The notes: generated by a model not told the origin, from the sequence alone. DNA of 64,000 nucleotides from an uncultured Clostridia bacterium (GCA_946411525.1 CAMKEI010000001.1:149104-213103), one strand, 5' to 3'. Counted from the first letter of the stretch, positions 54,442 to 63,353 are shown. Numbers and translations: made by a program.

Positions 54442-54795
54442 ATGAAACACAGATCTGTTTTTCCGGTTCTTTTTTCCATCGTCATGATGATCTTCGTCGC
54501 TTTCCTGCTGTGGTATATTCCTGCTGTCAGCAGCCTTCGCTTTACGCTGAATGATAAACAGCAAAGTCTGGAAACCAGTCAGGGCCGGGAGCGCAAACAG
54601 CAGTATGAATATAATCAGACCGTTGAGGCTATCCCTGAAACGGAAGCTGAACTGGAACGGGTTCTGCCGCTCTGTGAGGAAGCCCAGGAAAAAGTCCGTG
54701 AACTGAAAAAAGAGCGCAAAGCGCTTCGGAATGAAAAAAAGGAACTTGAAAAAGCCGCGTCATCTGAGCAGGCGGGGGTGAATGATGATGAATAA
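54442..54795 (+). CDS. Small bitopic coiled-coil protein A
   Basis: Protein of 117 residues: short N-terminus, one membrane helix (about 8-30), then a charged heptad-like coiled coil (about 32-105), ending in an acidic DDE. This size and topology resemble FtsL/DivIC-type divisome proteins but there is no sequence signature. GAGGAGG precedes the ATG at 54442. It overlaps the next gene by 8 nt, suggesting a matched pair. Not recognised. Confidence 0.65.
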   Translation: MKHRSVFPVLFSIVMMIFVAFLLWYIPAVSSLRFTLNDKQQSLETSQGRERKQQYEYNQTVEAIPETEAELERVLPLCEEAQEKVRELKKERKALRNEKKELEKAASSEQAGVNDDE

Positions 54796-55114
54796 AAAGA
54801 TGAAAGCAATCCTTTTCATCGTGATGGCTGCCGGAGTTGCTTTGATAGCTGTCTGCCTGCTGAATTATACCAGTCTGCGGAATGAACTGGCGGACTGTGA
54901 CAGGCAGCTTAATGAAAGTGTTGAAAAATGGCAGAAAACGGCGGCTGAAAAGGAAGCGCTGCAGGATGATCTGAAAGAGAAGAAAAAACAGCTGAATATC
55001 GCTCAGCTGGAACTTGACAGCGCCTTGGAGGATGCGGTCGTCATTCAGGAAGAAATCGATACTTTAAAAAAAGAAGTTGAAACTCTGAAACAGAATTCAG
55101 GGAATCACGATTGA
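54788..55114 (+). CDS. Small bitopic coiled-coil protein B
   Basis: Protein of 108 residues: membrane helix at about 6-26, then a coiled coil to about 104 with strong heptads (ELADCDRQLNESVEKWQKTA). It is a topological twin of protein A, with which it overlaps. The ATG at 54788 has GGGGGTG 7 nt upstream; ATGs at 54782 and 54785 are equivalent choices. Function unknown. Confidence 0.65.
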   Translation: MNKKMKAILFIVMAAGVALIAVCLLNYTSLRNELADCDRQLNESVEKWQKTAAEKEALQDDLKEKKKQLNIAQLELDSALEDAVVIQEEIDTLKKEVETLKQNSGNHD

Positions 55115-55126
55115 CCGGATAATACG

Positions 55127-55162
55127 AAAAACCGGGCTGAGTTTGGACCCAGCCCGGTTTTC
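55127..55162. terminator. Bidirectional terminator between the rod-shape run and the GPH carrier
   Basis: ACCGGGCTG ... CAGCCCGGT stem flanked by A5 and T4, placed between convergent genes. Confidence 0.85.
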
Positions 55163-55174
55163 TGCGTTGAAGGA

Positions 55175-56572
55175 TTATTCTTCATCGTGATGAATATCGC
55201 TCATAACCTTCTTTTCGTCATAGGTCATCAGGATAAATGCGCCAAGCACACAGAAGCATACGGCTGTTATGGCAACGATACGCAATCCCGCCGGTGAAGC
55301 GGTCAGGTTGTTGCTTGTCAGGTCCTGCGCTGTTCCGAGTACTGCAAGGGAAGTAAATACAAGCATGGCGATCGATTGTCCGAATTTCATGGCGAAAGTT
55401 CTCGCCGCAAAGAACATCCCTTCCCTTTTCTCACCAGTCAGCAGCGCGTCCTGTTCTGCGACGTCTGCAACGATTGCCTGCGGGATAATACCGAGAAGTG
55501 CCATAGGGAAAGCGGCGATAATGACAATTAATGCGCCGGGAATGATACCGGTCAGCGCGGGAATAATACCGATCAATGCTGTGATAACATAAGCAAGGGC
55601 CAGACCGAAAAACCCGATGATGACCAGTTTCTTCTTGCCGTGTTTCTCGACCATTCGGGAAACGAACGGGTAGAAACAGGCGGACAGTACAGTCATGGCT
55701 CCGAGGAATACGGTTGTGTAGAACTCATCCAGCTCCATGGAAACCTTAACAAAGAAAGGCAAGCCCGTCTGGAATAACGTCAGGCCGATCCAGTAAGCGA
55801 TATCCGAGGCGGCAAAACGTCTGAAATTCCTGTTTCTGAATGTTTTTGTAAGGCTCTTCATGGCGTTGCTTTCGCTGGGCACTGCATTCACAAAGTCTTT
55901 TTCCTTCAGTTTTACGCATGGAACAAGCATACAGCAAAGTGCGATGATGGCAAGAATAATAAACAGGATACGGTAGCTCCACTCATAGCTGACGGCGGAC
56001 TGAAGAAAGGAAGCGAACACGAACGGAAGATAGGCGACCAGTGTACCGAAAAAGAAAGTCAGGGAGATAGCCGTTGAAATATACATGCGGTCTTCCTGGG
56101 TCTTGCCGAATTCTGAGATCAGCGCGTTATAGGGCGTACAGTACATGGTCATGAACAGATAGAAAAGAATCAGAAATACGAGTATCCATATGATATTGAC
56201 CGTGCTGATTGCTTCAACCGGGGCGAAAAACACAAGAACGGTGATCACCGCAAAAGGAACCGCGGCTTTCTGCATAAACGGAATACGCCGTCCCTTTGGA
56301 TTGCGGCTTCTGTCAGACAGTGATGCGATCCAGGGGTCAGTCACGGCGTCAAAGATTCTGCAAATGAAAGTGATCAGTCCGAGCACGGTCAGGACGCCGA
56401 AAATGATCAGACCTGTCGGCACATAAAATACAGCGCCTGCTGAAACGGAGCTCTGCGTCGGAAGGTAGAATGTCACCAGCCACGTATTGATGATTCCGCC
56501 CAGGATAGACCAGCCCAGCTGTCCTACGGCAAAAACCCACATTTCCTTTTTCGTCAGACGTCTTGTTTTCAT
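55175..56572 (-). CDS. GPH-family (glycoside-pentoside-hexuronide:cation) transporter
   Basis: MFS carrier of 465 residues with about twelve hydrophobic helices. The segments AVTDPWIASLSDRSRNPKGRRIPFM and YNALISEFG are hallmarks of the GPH group, which imports disaccharides, glucuronides or pentosides with sodium or protons. The exact sugar is unknown; no glycosidase is adjacent. Own promoter and shared terminator. Confidence 0.9.
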   Translation of the reverse strand: MKTRRLTKKEMWVFAVGQLGWSILGGIINTWLVTFYLPTQSSVSAGAVFYVPTGLIIFGVLTVLGLITFICRIFDAVTDPWIASLSDRSRNPKGRRIPFMQKAAVPFAVITVLVFFAPVEAISTVNIIWILVFLILFYLFMTMYCTPYNALISEFGKTQEDRMYISTAISLTFFFGTLVAYLPFVFASFLQSAVSYEWSYRILFIILAIIALCCMLVPCVKLKEKDFVNAVPSESNAMKSLTKTFRNRNFRRFAASDIAYWIGLTLFQTGLPFFVKVSMELDEFYTTVFLGAMTVLSACFYPFVSRMVEKHGKKKLVIIGFFGLALAYVITALIGIIPALTGIIPGALIVIIAAFPMALLGIIPQAIVADVAEQDALLTGEKREGMFFAARTFAMKFGQSIAMLVFTSLAVLGTAQDLTSNNLTASPAGLRIVAITAVCFCVLGAFILMTYDEKKVMSDIHHDEE

Positions 56573-56609
56573 ATTGTTTCACGCTTCCTTGTTTATTTTT
56601 CTGCATACT

Positions 56610-56637
56610 ATTATACAGAAAAAAAACATTATAACAA
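56610..56637 (-). promoter_or_regulatory. Promoter of the GPH carrier
   Basis: Minus strand TTGTTA, 16-nt spacer, TATAAT, about 35 nt before the ATG. Confidence 0.6.
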
Positions 56638-56706
56638 GAAAAAAATACCATTTTGCCTGATATTTACATATTGCTTGTACGATCGTTTCTTTTGTCTGAA
56701 AAATCC

Positions 56707-56735
56707 TTGACACTGTGCGATCTTCGTAATATAAT
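56707..56735 (+). promoter_or_regulatory. Promoter of tRNA-Pro, perfect consensus
   Basis: TTGACA, exactly 17 nt, TATAAT, 29 nt before the tRNA start: an ideal sigma-A promoter as expected for stable RNA. Confidence 0.9.
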
Positions 56736-56764
56736 TCATGCGTTCGCTGAAAAGCGGAGGACAT

Positions 56765-56838
56765 CTGGGTGTGGCGCAGTTTGGTAGCGTGCTTGAATGG
56801 GGTTCAAGAGGCCGGAGGTTCGAATCCTCTCACCCAGA
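56765..56838 (+). tRNA. tRNA-Pro (anticodon GGG)
   Basis: A 74-nt cloverleaf: acceptor CTGGGTG/CACCCAG, D arm GCGCAGTTTGGTAGCGT, anticodon stem CTTGA/TCAAG with loop ATGGGGT (anticodon GGG), T arm GGAGG TTCGAAT CCTCT, discriminator A. The C1-G72 pair and A73 are proline identity marks. CCA is not encoded. It is a one-gene unit. Confidence 0.95.
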
Positions 56839-56843
56839 CGCTG

Positions 56844-56874
56844 ACTTCCTGATCTTTGATCAGGAAGTTTTTTC
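56844..56874 (+). terminator. Terminator of tRNA-Pro
   Basis: Perfect 11-bp stem ACTTCCTGATC/GATCAGGAAGT with a 3-nt loop followed by TTTTTT. Confidence 0.92.
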
Positions 56875-56909
56875 TTTTCATGATGCATATCTGCGGAATT
56901 CACATCAAC

Positions 56910-56938
56910 TTGTCACGATTATGTATCTGTTGTAAAAT
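56910..56938 (+). promoter_or_regulatory. Promoter of the Lrp-aminotransferase unit
   Basis: TTGTCA, 17-nt spacer, TAAAAT, about 40 nt before the ATG. Confidence 0.6.
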
Positions 56939-56976
56939 ATATAATGTTATATGCTTCTGAAAGGAAGAATCATGCC

Positions 56977-57468
56977 ATGACAAAGCTCGAGACATCAATA
57001 CTCGATATTCTCCAGGAGGACTGCCGTATTCCGATGGAAAAAATGGCAGTTATGACAGGTGCTTCTCTTAAAGATGTGGCCTCTGCAATAGACGCCCTCG
57101 AAAAGAAAAAGATTATTCTTCGCTACAGTCCTGTCATCAACTGGGACCGTACGGACCGTGAACGGGTGGAAGCTATGATTGAAGTCCGTGTCACACCCCA
57201 GCGGGATATGGGTTTTGACGCCATCGCAAAGAGAATCTACCGTTTTGACGAAGTGAAAAGCGTCTATCTGATGTCCGGTTCATATGATTTGCTGGTGCTT
57301 GTGGAAGCCCGTACGCTGAAGGAACTGGCCGCTTTCGTTTCAGGGAAGCTTTCCCCGCTCGAAACGGTTACCGGAACAGCCACCAGTTTTGTTCTGAAAC
57401 GGTATAAGGAAGAGGGAGTCATTTTTGAAAATGACGATACCGATCGCAGGCTGGTGATTTCTCCGTGA
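56977..57468 (+). CDS. Lrp/AsnC-family regulator, AlaR-like
   Basis: Transcription factor of 163 residues: helix-turn-helix at 1-55 (LETSILDILQEDCRIPMEKMAVMTG) and an ACT-like RAM effector domain (about 70-150, EAMIEVRVTPQRDMGFD). The ATG at 56977 has AAAGGAAG upstream. It overlaps the aminotransferase start by 4 nt; the same pairing is known in Bacillus as AlaR with alanine aminotransferase AlaT, so it probably controls its own unit in response to an amino acid. Confidence 0.88.
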   Translation: MTKLETSILDILQEDCRIPMEKMAVMTGASLKDVASAIDALEKKKIILRYSPVINWDRTDRERVEAMIEVRVTPQRDMGFDAIAKRIYRFDEVKSVYLMSGSYDLLVLVEARTLKELAAFVSGKLSPLETVTGTATSFVLKRYKEEGVIFENDDTDRRLVISP

Positions 57469-58646
57469 ACTATGACCGCTATCTGAACAGTCGGATCGCT
57501 TCCGTACCGCCCAGCGGAATCCGTCGCTTTTTTGACCTGGCTGCCTCCCGTAAAGACGCGATCTCTCTGGGCGTCGGTGAACCGGATTTCAGGACCCCCT
57601 ATCTCATCAGGGACGCGGCAATCAATTCCCTGATTGACGGGGAGACGCAGTATACGGCCAACCGCGGCCTGCTTGAGCTGCGACGGGAGATCGCATTCTA
57701 TCTTTCTTCCCGGTATGCTGTTTCTTATCAGCCTGAGGATGAGATTCTTGTGACGATCGGTGCTTCTGAAGCGATTGATCTGGCGCTCCGGGCACTGGTC
57801 TCAGACGGAGACGAAGTCCTTGTTCCGGATCCGAGCTATGTTTCATACGCGCCGGGCGTTATTTTCGCCGGGGGTACTCCTGTTCCTGTGGAAACCAGGC
57901 AGGAAGACAGTTTCAGGCTGAAAGCGGATACTCTGGAAAAGGCCGTCACGGAAAAAACCAGATTGCTGATTCTCCCCTATCCGAATAATCCGACCGGCGC
58001 CATCATGGAAAAATCCGACCTGGAAGCAATTGCAGAAGTGATTGTGAGACATGACCTGCTTGTGATTTCGGACGAAATCTATTCGGAACTGGTATACGGC
58101 GGACACACGCATGTTTCCTTTGCCGCCATACCCGGAATGTATGAACGGACAATTACAATCAACGGATTCAGCAAGGCGTTCGCCATGACCGGTTGGCGCG
58201 TCGGCTATGCCTGCGGCGCACCGGAAATCATTGCGGTCATGAACCGGATTCACCAGTATGCCATCATGTGTGCTCCGCGCCAGGGACAGGTCGCCGCTGC
58301 GGCTGCGCTGCGTCTGGGCCGTGAAAACAATTATGAAAGCGTTGAAACAATGCGCGAAAGCTACGACCGGAGACGCAGACTGATGGTGGATGCTTTCCGT
58401 TCCATGGGCCTCGACTGTTTTGAGCCTTACGGCGCATTTTACGTATTTCCGTCGATCCGGCGTACCGGTATGAGCAGTGAGGAATTCTGCGCAGCACTGC
58501 TGCAGGAAAAAGACGTGGCTGCCGTACCGGGCAATGCATTCGGTGCTTCCGGTGAGGGCCATATCCGCTGCTGCTACGCGACCGCTGTCGACAAGATCAA
58601 CATTGCGCTCGAACGAATGGGCGATTTTGTAAATGCCCATTCCTGA
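57465..58646 (+). CDS. Class I/II aminotransferase, probably alanine transaminase (AlaT-like)
   Basis: PLP enzyme of 393 residues. PLP lysine is Lys237 in NGFSKAFAMTGWRVGY; YPNNPTGA and SDEIYSELVY (203-212) are conserved. GTG start at 57465 overlaps the Lrp gene stop. Context with an Lrp-type regulator suggests alanine-glutamate transamination, but a broader amino-acid range is possible. No phosphonate signature is seen, even though a phosphonopyruvate-decarboxylase-type gene lies downstream. Confidence 0.88.
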   Translation: MNYDRYLNSRIASVPPSGIRRFFDLAASRKDAISLGVGEPDFRTPYLIRDAAINSLIDGETQYTANRGLLELRREIAFYLSSRYAVSYQPEDEILVTIGASEAIDLALRALVSDGDEVLVPDPSYVSYAPGVIFAGGTPVPVETRQEDSFRLKADTLEKAVTEKTRLLILPYPNNPTGAIMEKSDLEAIAEVIVRHDLLVISDEIYSELVYGGHTHVSFAAIPGMYERTITINGFSKAFAMTGWRVGYACGAPEIIAVMNRIHQYAIMCAPRQGQVAAAAALRLGRENNYESVETMRESYDRRRRLMVDAFRSMGLDCFEPYGAFYVFPSIRRTGMSSEEFCAALLQEKDVAAVPGNAFGASGEGHIRCCYATAVDKINIALERMGDFVNAHS

Positions 58647-58666
58647 TTCAGACGGAGGATCTTTTT

Positions 58667-59815
58667 ATGATCAGGAAATGCTTTCACATGTTCATTATTC
58701 TTCTTGTTATGATACCGATGTGTGTTTATGCTGCGGATCTGAATGAAGAGGAATTGTATATCGAGGATTTTTATATCGGTTCCGAGGAGGAAGAACTTGG
58801 AATTGTCGAAACGGACGGGTCCAGGACGATTACCATTACCTGTACTGGAGATCTGACGATCGGTGGCGACAATTACCATAAAAAGGGTAAAAAATTCTAT
58901 GACGAGCTGAAAAAGAATAACGACAATATCAGCTTTACCATGGCGAACGTACGGGACATCTTTAAGCAGGACGATCTGACCCTCGTGAATTTTGAAGGGA
59001 CTTTCACGGACAGAAAAGATGTTCCCGACAGTAAAAAGGGAAACGATTTTCTTTTTAATATTTCACCGAAATATGTCAATATTCTCACTGATAATTATAT
59101 AGAAGCGGTCAGCCTTGAGAACAACCATGTCATGGATCACGGACAGGAAGGCTACGAAGAAACAATGGAGACGCTCAGGGACGCCGGTATCATTTATTCG
59201 AATTCAACCCAGATCGGCGAATATATTTTCGATAATGATATCCGGATCGCCATGCTCAGCTATCTTTGCATTGACCGGTACAACAAGCCGGTCGGAGGAT
59301 ATGACAATCTGTACGATAAAGTGGCTGCCGATATCCGATATACAAAGGAAGATCTGAAGTATGATATTGTCATCGTTTCATTTCACTGGGGAAAAGAGCT
59401 TTATTACTATCCGACAGACAACCAGCTGAAAATGGGAAGATGGGCGGTGGATTCCGGTGCGGATCTTGTAATCGGGCACCATTCACACAGGATCAATCCG
59501 ATTGAACAGTACAAAGGCGTTTATATCTGCTATTCTCTCGGCAATTTCTGCTTTTCCGGCAATGACAGGCCCAGCGACATGAACTCTTATATCTTCCAGA
59601 CCCGCTTCAGAGTTTCGAAGAACCGTGAAATCACCAATACGGGTTTCAGGATTATCCCGATCCGCATTACGTCCCTGAAAGACAGGAACAATTATGTGCC
59701 TACGCCTGTAACGGACGATATGAGAATAGAGGGAATCATCAATACGCTGAAAGACAATGGAAGGAAATATTTGGAATATCCGGTGGCTGAGTATCCGCTC
59801 GACTGGAAATACTGA
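58667..59815 (+). CDS. CapA-family (poly-gamma-glutamate capsule type) secreted protein
   Basis: Protein of 382 residues. A signal peptide (1-22) leads to a metallophosphoesterase-like CapA domain from about 50: TCTGDLTIGG, NFEGTFTD, SLENNHVMDHGQEG, SFHWGKELYYYP and GHHSHRINP are the canonical segments of that family. CapA takes part in making or releasing poly-gamma-glutamate in Bacillus, but capBC are not here, so the function may differ. The 21-residue Glu/Asp-rich linker after the signal is unusual. Spacing 20 nt to the aminotransferase; 12 nt to the next gene. Confidence 0.88.
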   Translation: MIRKCFHMFIILLVMIPMCVYAADLNEEELYIEDFYIGSEEEELGIVETDGSRTITITCTGDLTIGGDNYHKKGKKFYDELKKNNDNISFTMANVRDIFKQDDLTLVNFEGTFTDRKDVPDSKKGNDFLFNISPKYVNILTDNYIEAVSLENNHVMDHGQEGYEETMETLRDAGIIYSNSTQIGEYIFDNDIRIAMLSYLCIDRYNKPVGGYDNLYDKVAADIRYTKEDLKYDIVIVSFHWGKELYYYPTDNQLKMGRWAVDSGADLVIGHHSHRINPIEQYKGVYICYSLGNFCFSGNDRPSDMNSYIFQTRFRVSKNREITNTGFRIIPIRITSLKDRNNYVPTPVTDDMRIEGIINTLKDNGRKYLEYPVAEYPLDWKY

Positions 59816-59827
59816 GGAGACGCTCCC

Positions 59828-60955
59828 ATGAATGCTTCTTTATTTCTTGATATCTGCCGCGATGCCGGAATAGATTTTTATACAGGCGTACCGGATTCTT
59901 TACTGAAAGGGCTTTGCGATGAGCTCTTTGACCGATACGGAACTGACAGTGATACGCATGTAGTCGCGCACAATGAAGGCGGAGCCATTGCCTTATGCGC
60001 CGGGCATTATCTGGCGACAGGCAGACCCGCGCTTTGCTATATGCAGAACAGCGGGATCGGGAACGCAGTCAATCCGCTTGTTTCCCTGATGGATCCCGAA
60101 GTATATAACATACCCTGCCTGCTTGTCATCGGATGGCGCGGGGAACCGGGCGTAAAAGACGAACCGCAGCATGTCAAACAGGGAAAGATTACCCTTGCCC
60201 AGCTGGAGCTGCTTGGCATTCCCTACCGTATTGTTTCCGCGGATACAACAGACAGGGAATTTCTCGGCTGTTTTCATGATTTGCAGCAGGAAATCGGAAA
60301 AGGAAAAACCGCGGCGTTGGTTTTCCGGAAAGGCGCGCTTGTTTCCGAACGTACTCCTTCCTACGGAAACGGTTATTCCATGTCCCGGGAAACTGCTTTG
60401 GAAATAATCATTGCTTCTTCAGGTGGTAAAGATGTTTTTGTCTGCACAACCGGCAAACTGTCCAGAGAGGTTTTTGAGATGCGTGAAAAACGTCATGAGG
60501 ATCATGCCAGGGATTTCCTGACCGTAGGTTCCATGGGGCATGCATCCATGATTGCTCTCCGTATCGCCGTTGAAAAAAACGACCGCAGGATCTGGTGCCT
60601 GGACGGAGACGGAGCGGCCCTGATGCATCTCGGCGCGCTTCCTGTGATCGGCAGGCGTCATCCCCGGAATTTGATTCATGTGATTATGAACAACGGTTCT
60701 CATGAGACAGTCGGCGGCATGCCGGTATGCTCCGGTTCCCTGAATATTCCGGCATTGGCTCAGGCAGCCGGGTACGCCCGCGTACTGTCCGCAGATTCCG
60801 AAAACAGCCTTGTCAGCGTGCTTGGACAGGCAACAGACGGTCAAGGTCCTGTATTGATTGAAGTGCGTTGTGCCTGCGGTTCCCGTTCTGATCTTGGAAG
60901 GCCTACCACGACGCCGGAAATGAACAGGGATGCGCTTATGTCCTTTATTCTGTAA
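59828..60955 (+). CDS. Phosphonopyruvate decarboxylase-type ThDP enzyme
   Basis: ThDP-dependent enzyme of 375 residues. Glu50 in VVAHNEGGAIALCAGHYLATG would activate the cofactor, and the ThDP/Mg motif GDG (260-262) runs to MNNGSHETVGG. Length and layout match phosphonopyruvate decarboxylase, and more distantly sulfopyruvate decarboxylase. The reaction gives phosphonoacetaldehyde and CO2 from phosphonopyruvate. No PEP mutase or aminoethylphosphonate transaminase is adjacent, so the substrate is not certain. It follows the CapA-like gene by 12 nt in one unit. Confidence 0.85.
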   Translation: MNASLFLDICRDAGIDFYTGVPDSLLKGLCDELFDRYGTDSDTHVVAHNEGGAIALCAGHYLATGRPALCYMQNSGIGNAVNPLVSLMDPEVYNIPCLLVIGWRGEPGVKDEPQHVKQGKITLAQLELLGIPYRIVSADTTDREFLGCFHDLQQEIGKGKTAALVFRKGALVSERTPSYGNGYSMSRETALEIIIASSGGKDVFVCTTGKLSREVFEMREKRHEDHARDFLTVGSMGHASMIALRIAVEKNDRRIWCLDGDGAALMHLGALPVIGRRHPRNLIHVIMNNGSHETVGGMPVCSGSLNIPALAQAAGYARVLSADSENSLVSVLGQATDGQGPVLIEVRCACGSRSDLGRPTTTPEMNRDALMSFIL

Positions 60956-61004
60956 TTGTTACGAAAATTTCATATTTTTGACTACAACATGTAGTATGGA
61001 CGTG

Positions 61005-61033
61005 TTGACCTGAATCATATATTTAGATATTAT
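61005..61033 (+). promoter_or_regulatory. Promoter of the 175-residue unknown gene
   Basis: TTGACC, 17-nt spacer, TATTAT, 44 nt before the ATG with GGAGGGG upstream. Confidence 0.75.
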
Positions 61034-61076
61034 GAATAGAGTCTAAAAACGGTTCAGGCCAGGGAGGGGTTGTATC

Positions 61077-61604
61077 ATGATTGCCGGATATGGAAGCAAA
61101 CCGGTTTTTCAGTACAAATTCCGTCCCCTGATGCAGGATCACCGGGTATTGGACGGCGGTTTCTGTGTCATTCTGTATGAAAACCGCATTCTTTCCTTCA
61201 GCACCTATCATGCGGACGGTTCTTTCATGGATGAACTGTGTTTTTCCCTTCCCGTCCGGGTTAATCAGTGTTTTTACAGCCTGCTTCGGAATGCGGGAAG
61301 CTGGCTGGGCGATACACCATGTGATCTTCGGGGCGCCAGCGTCACCCCTTATGCTTCTTCCTTTGCCTTTGACGGCTATGACCCGATCCGGGTATGGGGA
61401 ATCAACGATCTTCTCTGCCAGCCATCCGGATCCGAGTCCGGTTTTTTTGCAAGACATCTTTATGTTCTTTTTGAGGATGTTGCCAATCTGCTTGCCGAAA
61501 ACGGTATCCGTCTGACTCTGGACGGGTTTACATGGGATTCAAACAGGATTCGTCCATTCAGGAAAAGCCAGCTCTTTTCTTCCGGCCGGCAAGGTGTCGT
61601 ATAA
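61077..61604 (+). CDS. Conserved-looking protein of unknown function
   Basis: Soluble-looking protein of 175 residues without signal or membrane helix. It has aromatic-rich segments (FQYKFRPLMQDHRVLDGGFCVILYENRILSFS-like opening, FFARHLYVLFEDVANLLAENG) and ends in a basic run. No family recognised. Own promoter and a terminator right after it; the phosphosugar mutase is next. Confidence 0.6.
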   Translation: MIAGYGSKPVFQYKFRPLMQDHRVLDGGFCVILYENRILSFSTYHADGSFMDELCFSLPVRVNQCFYSLLRNAGSWLGDTPCDLRGASVTPYASSFAFDGYDPIRVWGINDLLCQPSGSESGFFARHLYVLFEDVANLLAENGIRLTLDGFTWDSNRIRPFRKSQLFSSGRQGVV

Positions 61605-61608
61605 AATC

Positions 61609-61634
61609 TGCCGCACCTTCGGGTGCTTTTTTTA
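61609..61634 (+). terminator. Terminator after the unknown gene
   Basis: Stem GCACC/GGTGC around a TTCG loop and then TTTTTTT. Only 17 nt remain to the mutase ATG, so part of the transcription of that gene may pass through it. Confidence 0.75.
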
Positions 61635-61650
61635 TTGAAAGGATGATAAG

Positions 61651-63312
61651 ATGACTGCAGAGGAAAAGTATACCGCCTGGGTGCGCTGTCCGATTATGAC
61701 GGCAGAGCTTCTGTCGCTGCTGCATTCCATGGATCCGGATACGCGGCATGATGCTTTTTACCGGGATCTTTCCTTTGGCACAGGAGGTCTCAGGGGCGTT
61801 CTGGGCCCTGGGACGAACAGGATGAATGTCTTTACGGTCATGAAAGCGACCCGCGGACTCGGTTCCTGTCTTTTGCAGGGATTCAAAAACCCGTCCTGTG
61901 CCATCAGCTATGACAGCAGGATTCATTCCCGTGATTTCGCCGAACTGACCGCTGCCGTACTGGCAGAAATGGGAATCACAGTCATGTTGTATCCGGCGCT
62001 TCAACCTACGCCGATGCTCAGTTTTGCGGTTCGCCATCTTTCCGCTTCAGCAGGCGTTATGATCACTGCGTCCCATAATCCTGCAAAATACAATGGGTAT
62101 AAGGTTTACGGACCGGACGGCTGTCAGATCACCCAGGAAGCAGCCCGCCTGATCCAGGAGCAGATTGAATGTCAGAAAGATCTTCCTGACAGCATTCCCT
62201 CTTTTGATGAAGGTCTTGCTTCCGGCCGTATCCGGTACATATCCTCTGAAACCGTTGAGGCATATTATCAGTCGGTGCTGAATCTCCGGCTTTCCGAATC
62301 GGATCAGCCGCTTCATGTGGTGTATTCACCGCTGAACGGTACCGGCAATGTCCCTGTCCGTGAAATCCTTCGCCGCATGGGCAACATCCATGTGGATATA
62401 GTCGCTGAACAGGAAATGCCCGACGGCTCTTTTCCAACCTGCCCTTACCCGAATCCGGAAATCCGTGACGCGATGAGCCTTGCCATAGCCAGGACGGTTG
62501 AAACCGGAGCGGATATATGCTTTGCAACAGATCCGGACTGCGATCGCATGGGTGCAGGAATACGGATCGGAAATAAAGTGAAACTGATCAGCGGCAATGA
62601 CATGGGTATCCTGATGCTGGATTATATCTGCCGTCACCATGATTTCAGTACAGACCGCTTCCCGCCCGTTGTTGTCAAATCGATTGTGACTACGGACATG
62701 GCGTGTGCGATGTGCCGGAAATACGGGCTCGAACTTCGGAACGTGCTCACCGGATTTAAATATATCGGCGAACAGATCGGAATGCTTGAAGATGCCGGAC
62801 AGACAGAGCGTTTTCTTTTCGGTTTTGAGGAAAGCTACGGTTATCTTTCCGGAACGGATGTGCGCGATAAGGATGCCGTCAACGCTGCGCTTCTGCTTTG
62901 CGATATGGCTGCGGATCTGAAAGAACACGGCCGTACGGTTCTGGACCGGCTTCGTGAGCTTCAGCTTGAATTCGGATACTACAGTCAGCGTCTGCTTACT
63001 TATGAATATGAGGGAGAAAGCGGCTTTATACGGATGCAGCAGATCATGGAAAGCCTCAGAATCCCGCCTGACAGGATTGAGGATCCGTCCGTTTCCATGT
63101 CAAAGAGGACGGATTACCTTTTCGATGAAACGGGCCTGCCCAAAAGTAATGTAATCAGTTTTTCCCTGTCTGAAAATGACAGAGTAATCATTCGTCCCTC
63201 CGGGACGGAACCGAAACTGAAAGCATATCTTTTCTCACGATCGGATTCACCGGAAGGCGCCGGGCGTAATCTGGACCGTCTTCAGGAACTGGTTGACCGT
63301 TTGTGCAGATAA
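61651..63312 (+). CDS. Phosphosugar mutase (phosphoglucomutase/phosphomannomutase)
   Basis: Interconverts hexose 1- and 6-phosphates. Of 553 residues, the phosphoserine is Ser141 in MITASHNPAKYNGYK, metal ligands Asp294, Asp296 and Asp298 in TDPDCDR, and the phosphate-binding end RPSGTEPKLKAY near 512. The length matches alpha-phosphoglucomutase of the Bacillus PgcA kind. It feeds glucose-1-phosphate to polysaccharide precursors; with no own clear promoter it may share transcription with the unknown gene before it. Confidence 0.92.
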   Translation: MTAEEKYTAWVRCPIMTAELLSLLHSMDPDTRHDAFYRDLSFGTGGLRGVLGPGTNRMNVFTVMKATRGLGSCLLQGFKNPSCAISYDSRIHSRDFAELTAAVLAEMGITVMLYPALQPTPMLSFAVRHLSASAGVMITASHNPAKYNGYKVYGPDGCQITQEAARLIQEQIECQKDLPDSIPSFDEGLASGRIRYISSETVEAYYQSVLNLRLSESDQPLHVVYSPLNGTGNVPVREILRRMGNIHVDIVAEQEMPDGSFPTCPYPNPEIRDAMSLAIARTVETGADICFATDPDCDRMGAGIRIGNKVKLISGNDMGILMLDYICRHHDFSTDRFPPVVVKSIVTTDMACAMCRKYGLELRNVLTGFKYIGEQIGMLEDAGQTERFLFGFEESYGYLSGTDVRDKDAVNAALLLCDMAADLKEHGRTVLDRLRELQLEFGYYSQRLLTYEYEGESGFIRMQQIMESLRIPPDRIEDPSVSMSKRTDYLFDETGLPKSNVISFSLSENDRVIIRPSGTEPKLKAYLFSRSDSPEGAGRNLDRLQELVDRLCR

Positions 63313-63342
63313 AAAAAGGACTGCCGTAATGGCAGTCCTTTG
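63311..63342. terminator. Bidirectional terminator between mutase and zinc-ribbon gene
   Basis: Stem AAGGACTGCC/GGCAGTCCTT; a 7-base A run on the left makes it a strong minus-strand terminator, while the plus side has only TTT. Confidence 0.75.
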
Positions 63343-63353
63343 GGTCCGGTTAA

